Source: Blattamonas nauphoetae (Eukaryota; Preaxostyla; Oxymonadida). From it: a stretch of DNA of 64,000 bases. A program made the position numbers and the translations under genes. The stretch lies in NCBI GenBank assembly GCA_033064195.1, contig JARBJD010000004.1, positions 62,001 to 126,000 on the forward strand. Direction: 5' to 3'. The notes under the pieces were generated by a model. The model ran no database searches and had not been told where the DNA came from. It worked only from the letters and a program-made list of their open reading frames with translations. Shown piece after piece: positions 11,635-26,000 of this stretch. Each line of letters starts with the position of its first letter. Position 1 is the first letter of the stretch.

Positions 11635-12295
11635 TTCAACAAATTAGTTCTTTGAGAGAATGGGAGATTGTCGATCTCCCCATGACAAAATCGTTCCTCT
11701 CTACTCAACTCGAAATCAAAAAAAAACTCTATCTCCCTCTCCAATATTGTTGTAAATGTTTGGCATATCATTCGGAAAAAATGGAATGCAGTGAACTTCA
11801 GGCAAAAATTGTGAGTGAAAGTTGAGGTGTCATGAGAAATGGGAGGTCAAGAGGAGAAACAAAGACAAGCCGCCAACATGGACGGCGTCCAACAATGTGA
11901 GTGACTGTTGAACTCCCTCCGACAACAGAACGCAGAAAAGTGAAGGGTGCCTCTTCCCACATCTTCGCACAACCTGTTCCAATCTGATGGCTGATTGAAA
12001 TGATGGATGACGGTTCGGAGGGTGAGGCGAGGAGTTAAGGGGAGCACACAATCATAATCTAAAAGGTACATACAAATGACGACAATACTGGAGAACGAAT
12101 GCACGTGTCAAAAATTGAAGAAATGACAGAACTGTGGAAGAAAGAGGGGCACGTGATCTTTGAGTCCTATTTGAATAACGTGAGGACAAAGACTGCGTGC
12201 ATTGGGTGTATGAAAATAGTTGAACTGAAGTTGTTTGGGAAGAGATGAGTGAAATGAGAGATTCTGGTTCAACCGTCCTTGTTTTAACCTGTCCA
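11635..12295. other. Spacer containing the 3' flank of G1
   Basis: No convincing gene. From about 11841 to 12079 it carries a non-coding block that recurs downstream of G2 (about 19450-19690) and G3 (about 28490-28710), showing that the tandem duplication unit includes 3' flanking DNA. Confidence 0.6.
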
Positions 12296-15200
12296 TCAAT
12301 CGATCGTTCCTGACAACGAGAATGTGTGGTGATCCTCGTGGTCATTCCACACTTCCTCGGCTTCATTTCCTTTGACTGGCTTGCCTGGAAAGACGTGATC
12401 CACTTGTTCTATTCGTTGTGGATGATGCACTGCTTCGTTCTCTTTCACAAGCGTCGGGGAGTCGATCGAGGAGAGGCGTTTTTCGATGTCGTTCAGCGAC
12501 GGGCGATTCAGCGGGTCCAGCGAGAGGCAGTCGGAGATCAGATCAACGAGCTCAGCCGGTCGCACTTCGTCCATCCGCGGCAGAACTCCGATCCCCACCT
12601 GCCTCTGCGCATTCACTCCGTCAGTCTCCCCGAACGGTATCTGACCCGTCGTGATTTCCCACAGGAGCAGGACAAGCCGAAAAACCGCCACCTTCGACGT
12701 GTCAACTTCGGCCTTGCATTCTGCTTGCTCTGGCGGCTCCCAACGCTTCCCATCATCGCCAACCTTCTTCACATTCTGCGAAAATCCTTGTTGGCCAATG
12801 TCTCCCTGGAGTTCTGTTTCGCCAACATCGCTGAGTTTGACACTGAGATTGTCAAGTTTGTCAAGAAATACCCAAAACGGACTCAATTTGGAGAAAACGG
12901 AGGCAGTTGGTCGAACTCTGTAGATCTGTTTGAGTGAATTCACCAAATCATGTCTCATCTTCTTCCTGTCCAGAGGAGTGTCCTTCCCAGTCCCGTGCAG
13001 TCTGTTGTAGAGCGTGTCTCCAGCATTCACGAAGCCTTCCTTGATCACTTCTCGCCCGTACAGATCTGCTTCCATTTTCAGAACAGAAACCTGTCCAGGA
13101 ATCACAGAAATCGACGGTTCTGGAGGAATCCTGTTGGTTGGGTCACTCTTCTCGGTTTTAGTGTCGATGAATGAGGAATAGTGAGCGGTTGGATCGATGA
13201 TTGTGCTGGCCATGTCTGGGTATTCATCGTGTTTGACAATGTCCAGATCTTCAGGTGCGCTATCCATTTCTTCTTTTGCTTTCTTTCCTTCTTCTTTCTT
13301 GGAATTTCGTCGGCGACAACACAAAACGATGATGAAGAGGATGAGGATGGCTGATGCGGCAATCACAATCACAAGAGGAAGCCACCATTTCATGTTGTCT
13401 TTCACTGACTGAGACATCCTTTCTTGTGAGTTCTGTTGGATCACAAACGATTCTGAAGTGATTTGATCGCTTCCAAACACGAGGCGGCCTCGCCATTCCA
13501 AATTTGGGTCCAGCGATGCCAATTTTGAGAGAGGAAGTTTGAATGCGATTGATGTTTCCGTGAAGGATGTGGAGGAAGATTGGGACAGTTCAAAGTTTGT
13601 CGATTTGCCTTCACTTTTGTCTTTCGAAACTTCAAACACTTCCAAAAACAGTTCACATGGAATCAGTGTTTTCCCCTCAATCTGAACATTAAAGTGCCCG
13701 GCCTTTTTATCCAGAATGCTCTGAGAGGATTTGGAGAGAGTTGGAACGAACAGAGGTGCGTCGGTCGGAGCGTCTTTTCCACTCAACATACACTCCTCCA
13801 GCGACATCCACGCTGAAGGATACTCTTTCGATCCATCTCCCACAGTTGGGAGAATCTGAAGATCAATCTCTCCTTGTCCAGAACAATGGATGTTCCTTCG
13901 GATTGATGTGAATGAACTATCGGGAGGCGAGTTGTCGGAGAATGACGACGACGTGAGAGTCAGATTCCCTCCTTTCATATTGATTGCGCCAGCAGAGATG
14001 CGAGTGAACTTGTTGTCTGTGATGTTCAGTTCGCAGTCAGTCGTTTGGATGATTCCTGTTGACCACCAGCAGATGTCGGAGTTGGAGTCTGGAAGTGTGT
14101 TTTGGTGTTTTTGGGTGATCAGACCATCCTTGAGGAGGAGTCCAGACGAACTGGCAGAGATGAGAACGAACGACGAGAGAGGCGAATCGAGAACGATGTC
14201 CACATCCACAATCTCCAACGAGGCCGAAGTCACCACAATCAGTCCCGATCCTTCAGAGTGTGTCGCTGATGATGGGATTGACAGTGTCGGCTCGGAGTTG
14301 CTTCCATGTGTCAGCAGAACATGCATCCCTTCCGAAACCGTCAGTTGAGACGAGAGTGTCGTCGAGTCGATGATTCCCAATGTTGGACGAGCAAATCTCA
14401 ATCCATTCACAATCGTCCATCCACTCTCAATTGTTGAGCAAGGATTTTCGAATGTCCCACAAAACAGTGAAGAGTCCGTCGATTTCGAATCAAGATGGAT
14501 TAACAATTCTGTCGGACGATCAGATGTGTAGAATGAGAGCAGTGACTTGAGAATCACATCTCCATCCGATGGATCGACTGGAGTGATTGAGGCAATCTTG
14601 AATGTCGTGCTGAATGGAAGTGAATCGTTCCAGCCAACAAGAAGAGGAGAAGACGATGCTGACGTTGAATCAGAAATGCGAATTGTGAAAGAGAAAGATG
14701 GTTCGAGTGTGATTTGATATTCTGTGTCCGCTTCCAAATCGGTTCCTTCAAACAAAACCAAACCAGAAACACCAAGTTTGTTCAGAGGAGCGAACGAGAC
14801 GTGTGTGAGAAGAGGAGGTGCTGGAACACGAACAGACACGTCCGAATTCACAAAAAATGAACTCTGACCGTCTTTTGCTGCCAGAGTGTAATGTTGTTCG
14901 TAAACAAGGCCAGGTTCTGAACTGCCAATCATGAAGTCGGCCTCGCAATGTGTTGAGTCAACGAATCGGACATTTCCGACTGATTCAAATGTGTTCGCAT
15001 CCTTCTTCAGAAGAAGTGGGCCCATTTCAGATTTGAACGATCGTCCAGTGAACTTGGCGGTCATTATCGATCTTTGCTTGTTCAGAGTGGCTGAAAAAAA
15101 TGCTTCGATTCGAGATGGTTCTGCTTCGATTTCGAGAGTGTTGGGTTCGAAGAAATGGGAGGAAGCGACAGAGTTCAGAGTGTGAGTGAAGTTACTCACA

Positions 15201-18200
15201 TCGTATGTCTTTCCATATTCCAGTTCACATGATGACGAAGGATAGAGAAGAGCGGATCCAATCCATTTCGACTCTGATGTCAACGAGAAGTCAATCGTGT
15301 GTATCACATCACCATCCAACGACAGTTCCACTGAATAGTTTCCAGTTGTTCCCAACTTCGACCCAACCAGTTCAACATAAATCGTCGTCTCGTCGTCATC
15401 ATATTTAGCAACGTTCAACTTCACAAGCCGCGTCGGTTCAGCTGGAGTGCGGAACGAGAGAGAAGAGTGGAAGAATGTCGGTTTGTTCTCTTTATCTGTC
15501 AGTCCTGTCACTGTGTATTCCGTGTCGTATTTCAGATCCACTTTCGATTCCTCTTGCGAGAACAGAATCGCTGACATCGACCCACTCTTTCCATTTGCTC
15601 CGAATGTCGCAGTGAGTGTCTTCGTGTTGTTCAACGTCAGTGAGAACGGTCCATTTGTCATTTTGATTCCTGTCAGCCCAATCTTCACTCGTCTGTCTGA
15701 ATCTTCAGCAACAACTGTTCCAATTTCAGTCAATCGAGACGGCTCGTCGGTCACGATGAACGAGAGAGACGGCTCAACATGAACTGGACGAGCATTCGCC
15801 ATCGTCGTCGTCATCTTCACCAATCTGTACGTCTCCCCAGATTTGAGTTCCACGCTGGGATGCAGCGAGGCTGAGGCCTGTCCAGTTGTCGCTGAATCAA
15901 AACTCGCTGTGATCACTGGCTTCTCTGTCTCGTCCACCACATTCACCAATTCCAGCAAAAATGTCCCAACTTGCATGTTATGTCCAACAAGTCCAACCGT
16001 CGTCCTGTTGCGATCTTCCAAAGCAACAGCTTCCCCATTTCTCATCACTCGGCCAGGTTCTTCAATCGTCGAGAAAGTGAAGGTCGAGTGGAGGATCAGT
16101 TCCACTCCTTCCGCGTCTTCCACTCTCGAAACTGTGTACGCTGTGTCGTAGTCCAACTCCACTTTCGATGGATCAGCAGAGAACAGAATCGCCGATCCTT
16201 CTCCACCAGTTGTTGAGCTCGCTGTGAAATTGAAACAGAATGCCGCTGACGAAGACGAGAGAACATTGATTCTGTATTTCGCGCCTTCCACCAACACTCG
16301 TCCTTCCACTGAGAAGAATGCTGTCTTGTCCAGTTCATCATATCCAGTCAGTGTCAACGAGGTGATTCGGGTTGGTTCTGGAATTGTTGAGAACGAAGTC
16401 ACATCCAATACAACATTCTGGAATGTGTCGGTTGAGATCATCGACGTGATTGTGTATTCCATTCCATATCTCAACGACGCCTCGTCCAGAGGATAAAGCG
16501 ACATGTTCACAACAGGCAACGCTGTCAGCGATGTCGGAGCACGAGTGATTGTCGTTTCGTGAGTCAATCCATCTTCATCCCTTCCAGACAATGTGATGAT
16601 GTACGATTCTCCCACAAATCCACTTCCTCCAAACGAGAGTGCCAGCCAATCAGTGGAGTTCACTTGGGAGATCTTTGTGAGTCTTGCTTCGGGATAAGGA
16701 ATGCTGAATGAGAGAGAACTCGGTCGGCTGAGCGAGGTCGAGTTGAACACGATGCTCTTCACTTCGTATTCTCGAGCATATCGCAACTTCGACGAGTCTG
16801 TCGCTGACATTCCGAATTGGCCAGACAGCGATGAGAATGAGGGTGAGGTCAGAGAAATCGTCAGCTCGTTCTGATTGTCTGTCTTCACTTTCATCTGATA
16901 TGATCCTTCTCGAAAGTGATATCCAGACAGGTGGAAGGACGCGGAGGCTGTGCCAACCAATTCTGATGTCACTCCATCCACTCCGGCCTGTCCGTACGGG
17001 AACGACCATGACCGGATTTTGTATGTCTTCCCACTCGCCAGAGTTGGGAGTATTGTCGTCGTGCTCAGAGCGAAGTCAGCCGTGGCTGTCGTCGATGGCG
17101 TTGTCGATGTTCCAAATGTCAGGAAAACAAGACGAGGAACATTCGCTCCTTCCAACAACACTCCCATCTTTCCCTTGATCTTCTCACTCATCGTCATTGA
17201 GACTGTCGCTGTCGTTCCCACAATCTTCACTGACGACGAGGCAACTGTCACGGGTCTCACCTGTGGGATCAATGAACCATCCGATGAACCAGAACTGTCA
17301 TGGTAGACATTTGGGCTTCCCGATGTCGAGTCGCAAAACTGAACAGAAGTTGAATTCAGAATTGATTTCGATATTGCTACCGTTCCTACATCGCTTGCCG
17401 AGACAGGTTTCTTCGCTGAACATCCCCGAAACTGCACAAATGTCATGTCGATTGAGGAGACACATATGAATAGTAACCCGCCTGCATACGTGTTGGTATA
17501 ACACCCGACAAATGCACAATTGGTAATTGTTGAGGGAGTGTTGATGAGATAAACTGCGCCTCCTCGACCTCCCGCCCAACATTTCTCGAAAAAGCAGTTC
17601 GAGATTGTTGATGGCCCACGGATGTCAGTGACGATCGCACTGCTGTTGAGTATTCATAATCAAAAGTTGATGCACATTCGGTGAAGGACGAATCGATGAT
17701 AGACAATCCTGTTCCTGTGGTTGAAGTGGAGTAATAGTGAATCGCTCCACCATCGTTGCCGGCCTGTGTGACTGTGCATGTGTGGAAGGAGCATTGCGAG
17801 ATGGAGAGTGGAACTGTTCCATCGCGCAATGAAATAGAGGCTCCTCCATGGTTGTCTAATGCGGCATACGTCATAGCGCTGAATGTGCAGAGGATGAAGG
17901 TGACAGAGGTAGCACCTGGTGGGAGGGTGTATGGGGGATCTGTGCTTGTGAAGTGTTGGTATTGTTCCGGTTCATCAGAGTTGGCTGTGCGGGTGCAGTG
18001 GGAGAACGACGAGTTCTGGCAGAGCAGAGAGCCTCCCATGTTCATGTCCAGCATGCCCGTCCCGCTTTGGTGGTTCGACGAGCGGGAAAGCGAACAGCCG
18101 AGCAATGTCTGCGACACACACGACCCGAATTTCAGAGACGGCAACGATTCACAATTCGAAGCACAAAAACTACTCATGTTCACAAGCGAACACGCAGAAA

Positions 18201-18912
18201 GATGTGTGGTCGTCGTTGAATCAGGTCGGAGGGAAACAATCTCCCCTGTCGACGGATGCAGTCCAAACGAGAAGAGAGGACCAGTTCCAGACGAAAGAAT
18301 CTTCGAGTCGAACCGAAGACCAGATCCAAACACAGAGATGGCAGCTGAAGTGGACATTGTGTCAACCAATGGCGGCTGAGTGTCATCTTTCCACACAATC
18401 TCACTTGACGACACAACAATCGTTGACCCAAATCTTGATGACGATTCCTCCGAGTTGACAACATGAAATGGCGATTCGAGTCCACAAGAGACCAGCTTCC
18501 CGTCTTCAAAGAGCACTGTCGAACTTTCAACAAGGAAGATGCTGCTTTCTCTCTCGTTGTTATCAATCGTCACTTGTCTAACGTGAACTGTGCTATTCTG
18601 CAGGCTCAGCATCGTCGGTCCTTTCTTCCCTGACATTGACCTTGACAGTTCATGTTTTGAACGAAATCTTGTTTCAACTAGTTCTGATGTGATTGTGGTG
18701 TTGTGTCCCACAAGACGAATGTCTTGATTAATGATGTCCAGCGACGCAGCAACAAGATGCACATTTTCGGGGAGCTGTGACTGGTGGATATCCAGATTTG
18801 AGGAAGACAGAGTATTCACCTCCGTTGGGAGATAATCTTGTAGATTTTGGGGTGAAGTCGAGGAGAAACAGGAGAGAGTGACGAAGAGCATGAGAAGGCT
18901 CTCTCCCACCAT
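12296..18912 (-). pseudogene. G1: giant beta-helix/Ig-like/pseudokinase membrane protein, one frame break
   Basis: Two overlapping minus-strand frames (18912-17443 and 17446-12296) together cover one gene of about 2205 codons. Compared with G2 and G3, one base is missing near 17638, in the Thr-Ala-Gly segment of the first beta-helix (codon about 425); everything after it is homologous and open. Order of parts: signal peptide (MLFVTLSCFSS), Asn/Ser/Thr-rich beta-helix with GGAI/GGAV..C.F repeats, Ig/TIG-like modules including a single A-B-C-D super-repeat (15122-16378), a second beta-helix starting at CGTFENPCSTIESGW, a transmembrane helix (WWLPLVIVIAASAILILF) followed by CCRRR, and a kinase-like tail ending in TGA. 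The break may be a base-calling error, so the gene may be intact in the organism. The kinase-like tail lacks HRD (see G2). Confidence 0.75.
15122..16378 (-). repeat. A-B-C-D Ig-like super-repeat, one copy (G1)
   Basis: 1257 bp, equal to 419 codons. It begins at the Glu of EPTRITSLT and ends just before EPSRIEAFF. The four modules start EPTRIT (A), EEPGRVMRNG (B), DEPSRLTEIG (C) and AEPTRLVKLN (D), each about 100 residues and probably each a beta-sandwich. The same length is kept exactly in all six copies in G1, G2 and G3. Confidence 0.95.
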
Positions 18913-20040
18913 TGTTTTGGGAAATTTGAGGAGGTGAGATGATCAAACCCTTCACCATGTCAAGAGGGGAAACAATTTTCGGAATAGAAACTTGATTAGA
19001 TGTGGTGAGTTGGACAGAGAATGAACAAGATTGTGTAGTCCGATTTTGATTGGAGACATTGAGACTTGCGTGTTCAAAAGAATGAATGAGACAAAATGTG
19101 CAAAAATTGTGTCATCCCACCCTCATATTTTCTTTCCATATCTAATGGGCAAGCAAAATGACATGAAGTACCCAGTCTCGATAAATTTCAGAGGCTGAAC
19201 AATCGACTCTATGGCAGATTGTGGATGAACGTGATAGAAGAACATTTAGTTCAGTTAAGGCTCCGATTTAAGAGTCTTGGATTGATCAAACCAAAGTGTG
19301 ACGTTCACTATCTCTCGAATCCTCACCGTCTTTCATGGACATTTTCAACAGACGTATCCATCATCCAGTACCACCACATTTCGAATTGAAAAAAAGAATT
19401 TTGTTTCTTGAAGACGAAAACTGCATTGACAAAAAGAGGTGACATGAGAAATGAGAGGTCAAGAGGAGAAACAAAGACATGCCGCCACATGGACGGCGTC
19501 CAACAATGTGAGTGACTGTTGAACTCCCTCCGACAACAGAACGCAGAAAAGTGAAGGGTGCCTCTTCCCACATCTTCGCACAACTTGTTCCAATCTGATG
19601 GTAGATTGAAATGATGGATGACGGTATTTGGAGAGAGAGGCGAGAATTGAAGGTGAGCACACAATCATAATATAAAAGGCACATACAAATGAAGAAAGGG
19701 CAGCCTAACCGAACAGAGTAACAATTGCTGTGAGAGAAACAGAACATCAAAGGAAAAATGGACATCATATCAAGTCGGCCCAGAAATAAAACGTAAAGAC
19801 TGGAGAACGAAGGCACGTGTCAAAAAATGATCAAATAACAGAGATGTGAAAGATGCTAACGAGACAAGATGTCCGAGTTGAAGAAAGAGGGGCACGCGAT
19901 CTTTGAGTACTATTTGAATGACGGGGGGACAAAGACTGTGCGTGCATTGGGTGTATGGAAATAGTTGAACTGAAGTTGTTTGGGAAGAGATGAGTGAAAT
20001 GAGAAACTCAGGTTTAGCTGTCCTCATTTTAACGAGTCGA
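18913..20040. other. Spacer between G1 and G2
   Basis: Non-coding. Contains the 5' flank of G1 (18913 to about 19440), which closely matches the 5' flank of G2 (27919 to about 28470), and then the 3' flank block of G2. A shared stretch around 19261-19440 and 28260-28470 (..GATTTAAGAGTCTTGG..) probably includes promoter or untranslated sequence, but I cannot name an element. Confidence 0.5.
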
Positions 20041-23000
20041 TCAATCGATCGTTCCTGACAACGAGAATGTGTGGTGATCCTCGTGGTCATTCCACACTTC
20101 CTCGGCTTCATTTCCTTTGACTGGCTTGCCTGGAAAGACGTGATCCACTTGTTCTATTCGTTGTGGATGATGCACTGCTTCATTCTCTTTCACAAGCGTC
20201 GGGGAGTCGATCGAGGAGAGGCGTGTTTCGATGTCGTTCAGCGACGGGCGGTTCAGAGGGTCCAGCGAGAGGCAGTCGGAGATCAGATCAACGAGCTCAG
20301 CCGGTCGCACTTCGTCCATCCGCGGCAGAACTCCAATCCCCACCTGCCTCTGCGCATTCACTCCGTCAGTCTCCCCGAACGGTATCTGCCCCGTCGTGAT
20401 TTCCCACAGGAGCAGGCCAAGCCGAAAAACCGCCACTTTCGATGTGTCAACTTCGGCCTTGCATTCGGCTTGCTCAGGTGGCTCCCAACGCTTCCCATCA
20501 TCGACAACCTTCTTCACATTCTGCGAAAATCCTTGTTGGCCAATGTCTCCCTGGTGTTCTGTTTCTCCAACATCGCTTATTCTGACACTGATTTTGTCAA
20601 ATTGGTCAAGAAATACCCAAAACGGACTCAATTTGGAGAAAACGGAGGCAGTTGGTCGAACTCTGTAGATCTGTTTGAGTGAAGCCACCAAATCATGTCT
20701 CATCTTCTTCCTGTCCAGAGGAGTGTCCTTCCCAGTCCCGTGCAGTCTGTTGTAGAGCGTGTCTCCAGCATTCGCATAACCTTCCTTGATCACTTCTCGC
20801 CCATACACATCTGCCTCCATTTTCAGAACACAAATCTGTCCAGGAATCACAGAAATTGATGGCTCTGGAGGAATCTTGTTGGTTGGGTTGCTCTGATCCG
20901 TTTTGGCAGCGATGAAGGAAGAATGGTGGGCTGTTGGATCGATGATTGTGCTGGCCATGTTTGGATACTCTTCCTCTTTGACAATGTCGAGATCTTCAGG
21001 AGTGTTATCCATTTCTTCTTTTGCTTTCTTTCCTTCTTCTTTCTTGGAATTTCGTCGGCGACAGCATAAAACGATGATGAAGATGATGAGGATGGCGGAT
21101 GAGGCTAGCACAATCACAAGAGGAAGCCACCATTTCATGTTGTCTTTCACTGACTGCGACATCCTTTCTTGTGAGTTCTGTTGGATCATAATCGATTCTG
21201 ATGTGACTTGGTCGTTTCCGAATACGAGGCGGCCTCGCCATTCCAAATTTGGGTCCAAAGATGTCAATTTGGAGAGAGAAAGATTGAATGCGATTGCTGT
21301 TTCCGTGAAGGACGTGGAGGAAGATTGAGTGAGTTCAAAGTTTGTCGATTTTCCTTCCCTTTTGTCTTTCGAAACTTCAAACACTTCCAGAAACAGTCCA
21401 CATGGAATCAGTGTTTTCCCCTCAATCTGAACATCGAAGTGGCCAGCTTTCTTTTCCAACTTGCTATGCGATGTTTTGGAGAGAGTTGGGATGAACAGAG
21501 GTGCGTCGATCGGAGCGTCTTTTCCACTCAACACACACTCCTCCAGCGACATCCACGCTGAAGGATACTGTTTCGATCCATCTCCCACAGTTGGGAGAAT
21601 CTGAAGATCAATCTCACCCTGTTCAGAACAATGGATGTTTCGTCGACTTGATGTGAATGAACTGTCAGGAGGCGTGTTGTCGGAGAATGACGACGACGTG
21701 AGAGTCAGATTCCCTCCTTTCATGTTGATTGCGCCAGCAGAGATGCGAGTGAATGCGTTGAATGTGACGTTCAGTTCACAGTCTGTCGTTTGGATGATTC
21801 CTGTTGACCACGAGCAGATGTCTGAGTTGGAGTCTGGAAGTGTGTTTTGGTGTTTTTGGGTGATCAGACCATCCTTGAGGAGGAGGCTAGACGAACTGGC
21901 AGAGATGAGAACGAACGACGAGAGAGGAGAGTTGAGAACGATGTCCACATTCAAAATCTCCAGCGAGGAATTCGTCACCACAATCAGTCCCGATCCTTCA
22001 GAGTGTGTCGCTGATGATGGGATTGTCAGAGTCGGCTCGGAGTTGCTTCCATGTGTCAGCAGAACATGCATCCCTTCCGAAACCGTCAGTTGAGACGAGA
22101 GTGTCGTCGAGTCGATGATTCCCAATGTTGGCCGAGCAAAAGCCAATCCATTCACAATCTTCCATCCACTTTCAATTGTTGCACAGGGATGTTCGAACGT
22201 CCCACAAAACAGTGAAGAGTCAGTTGATTTCGAATCGAGATGGATGAACAATTCAGTTGGTCGATCAGATGTGTTGAATGAGAGCAGCGACTTGTTCAGA
22301 ACATCACCATCTGATGAATCGACTGGAGTGATCGAGACAATCTTGAATGTCGTGCTGAACGGAAGAGAATCGCTCCAACCAACAAGAAGAGGAGAAGAAG
22401 ATGCGGATGTCGAGTTAGAAATGCGAATCGTGAAAGAGAAAGATGGTTCGAGTGTGATTTGATATTCTGTGTCCGCTTCCAAATCGGTTCCTTCAAACAA
22501 AACCAAACCAGAAACACCAAGTTTGTTCAGAGGAGCGAACGAGACGTGTGTGAGAAGAGGAGGTGCTGGAACACGAACAGACACATCCGAATTCACGAAA
22601 ATTGAACTCTCACCACCTTTCGTTGCCAGAGTGTAGCTTTGTTCGTAAACAAGACCTGGTTCTGAATCGCCAACCATGAAGTCGGCTTCGCAATGTGTCG
22701 AGTCAACGAATCGGACATTTCCGATGGATTCAAAAGTGTTCGTACCTGTCTTCAGAAGAACTGGGCTCATTTCAGATTTGAACGCTCTTCCTCCGAACTT
22801 AGCAATCATCATCAATCTGTCTTTGTTCAGCGTGGCTGAAACAAACGATACAATTCGAGATGGTTCTGGTTCGATTTGGAGAGTGTTTGCTTCGAAGAAG
22901 TGGGAGGAAGTGACAGAGTTCAGAGTGTGAGTGAAGTTACTCACATCGTATGTCTTTCCATATTCCAGTTCGCATGATGACGAAGGATAGAGAAGCGCGG

Positions 23001-26000
23001 ATCCAATCCATTTCGACTCTGATGTCAACGACATGTCAATCGTGTGCTTCACAGAACCATCCAACGACAGTTCCACTGAATAGTTTCCAGTTGTTCCCAA
23101 CTTCGACCCAACCAACTCAACAAAAATCCTCGTCTTGTCGTCATCATATTTAGCAACGTTCAACTTCACAAGCCGCGTCGGTTCGAGTGGAGTGCGGAAC
23201 GAGAGAGAAGAGTGGAAGAATGTCGGTTTGTTCTCTTTATCTGTCAGTCCTGTCACTGTGTATTCCGTGTCGTATTTCAGATCCACTTTCGATTCCTCTT
23301 GCGAGAACAGAATCGCTGACATCGACCCACTTTCTCCATTTGCTTCGAATGTCGCTGTGAGTGTCTTCGAATTGTTCAACGTCAGTGAGAACGGTCCATT
23401 CGTCATTTTGATTCCTGTCAGCGCCATCTTAACTTGTCTGCTGTCGTCTTCAGGAACAACTGTTCCAACTTCAGTCAATCGAGACGGCTCGTCTGTCACG
23501 ATGAACGAGAGAGACGGCTCAACATGAACTGGACGAGCGTTCGCTATCGTCGTCGTCATCTTCACCAATCTGTATGTCCCCCCATATTTCAGTTCCACGG
23601 TGGGATGCAGCGAGGCAGAGGCCTGTCCAGTTGTCGCTGAATCAAATCTCGCAGAGATCACTGGCTTCTCTGTCTCGTCCACCACATTCACCAATTCCAG
23701 CAAAAATGTCCCAACTTGCATGTTATGTCCAACAAGCGCAATCGTCGTCCTGTTCCGATCTTCCAAAGCAGCAGCATCGCCATTTCTCATCACTCGGCCA
23801 GGTTCTTCAATCGTCGAGAAAGTGAAGGTCGAGTGGAGGATCAGTTCCACTCCTTCCGCGTCTTCCACTCTCGAAACTGTGTACTCTGTGTCGTAGTCCA
23901 ACTCCACTTTCGATGGATCAGCAGAGAACAGAATCGCCGATCCTTCTCCACCAGTTGTTGAGCTCGCTGTGAAATTGAAACAGAATGCGGCTGACGAAGA
24001 CGAGAGAACATTGATTCTGTATGATTCGCCTTCCACCAACACACGTCCCTCCACCGAGAAGAATGCAGTCTTGTCCAGTTCATCATATCCACTCCGTGTC
24101 AAAGTGGTGATTCGGGCTGGTTCAGCGTCGATTTCGAGAGTGTTTGATTCGAAGAAGCGGGAGGAAGTGACAGAGTTCAGAGTATGAGTGAAGTTACTCA
24201 CATCGTATGTCTTTCCATATTCCAGTTCGCATGATGACGAAGGATAGAGAAGCGCGGATCCAATCCATTTCGACTCTGATGTCAACGACATGTCAATCGT
24301 GTGCTTCACAGAACCATCCAACGACAGTTCCACTGAATAGTTTCCAGTTGTTCCCAATTTCTCCCCAATCAGCTCAACAAAAATCCTCGTCTTGTCGTCA
24401 TCATATTTAGCAACGTTCAACTTCACAAGCCGGGCTGGTTCAACTGGAGTGCGGAACGAGAGAGAAGAGTGGAAGAATGTTGGTTGGCTCGCTTTATCTG
24501 TCAGTCCTGTCACTGTGTATTCCGTGTCGTATTCCAGATCCACTTTCGAGTCGTCTTGCGTGAACAGAATCGCTGACATCGAACCACTCTCTCCATCTGC
24601 TTCGAATGTTGCTGTCAGTGTCTTCGTATTGTTCAACGTCAGTGAGAACGGTCCATTCGTCATTTTGATTCCTGTCAGCCCAATCTTCACTCGTCTGTCC
24701 GAGTCTTCAGCAACAACTGTTCCAATTTCAGTCAATCGAGACGGCTCGACTCCCACGATGAACGAGAGAGACGGTTCAACATGAACTGGACGAGCGTTCG
24801 CCATCGTCGTCGTCATCTTCACCAATCTGTATGTCCCCCCATATTTCAGTTCCACGGTGGGATGCAGCGAGGCTGAGGCCTGTCCAGTTGTCGCTGAATC
24901 AAAACTCGCTGTGATCACTGGCTTCTCTGTCTCGTCCACCACATTCACCAATTCCAGAGAAAATGTCCCAATTTGCATGTTATGTCCAACAAGCGCAATC
25001 GTCGTCCTGTTCCGATCTTCCAAAGCAGCAGCATCGCCATTTCTCATCACTCGGCCAGGTTCTTCAATCGTCGAGAAAGTGAAGGTCGAGTGGAGGATCA
25101 GTTCCACTCCTTCCGCGTCTTCCACTCTCGAAACTGTGTACGCTGTGTCGTAGTCCAACTCCACTTTCGATGGATCAGCAGAGAACAGAATCGCCGATCC
25201 TTCTCCACCAGTTGTTGAGCTCGCTGTGAAATTGAAACAGAATGCGGCTGACGAAGACGAGAGAACATTGATTTTGTATGTCGCGCCTTCCACCAACACT
25301 CGTCCTTCCACTGAGAAGAATGCTGTCTTGTCCAGTTCATCATATCCACTCCGTGTCAAAGTGGTGATTCGGACAGGTTCAGGAATTGTTGAGAACGAAT
25401 TCACATCCAACACAACATTCTGGAATGTGTCGGTTGAGATCATCGATGTGATTGTGTATTCCATTCCATATCTCAACGATGCCTCGTCCAGAGGATAAAG
25501 CGACATGTTCACAACAGGCAACGCTGTCAGCGACGTTGGAGCAAGAGTGATTGTCGTTTCTTGAGTCTGTCCATCTTCATCCCTTCCAGACAATGCGATG
25601 ATGTACGATTCTGCCACAAATCCACTTCCCTCAAACGAAAGTGTCAGCCAGTCAGTCGAGTTCACTTGGGCGATGTTCGTGAGCCGTGCCGAGGGGTAAG
25701 GAATGCTGAACGTGAGAGGACTCGGCTTGCTGAGCGACGTCGAGTTGAACACGATGCACTTCACTTCGTATTCTCGAGCATATCGCAACTTCGACGAGTC
25801 TGTCGCTGACATTCCGAATGTCCCAGACAGCGATGAGAGAGTGGGAGAGGTCAGAGAAATCGTCAGTTCATTCTGATTTGCTGTCTTCACTTTCATTTGA
25901 TACGATCCTTCTCGAAAGTGATATCCAGAAATCGTAATCGATGCTGTTGTTGGATTGGCTGTGCTTCCTGTCACTCCATCCACTCCTGCCTTCCCGTACG

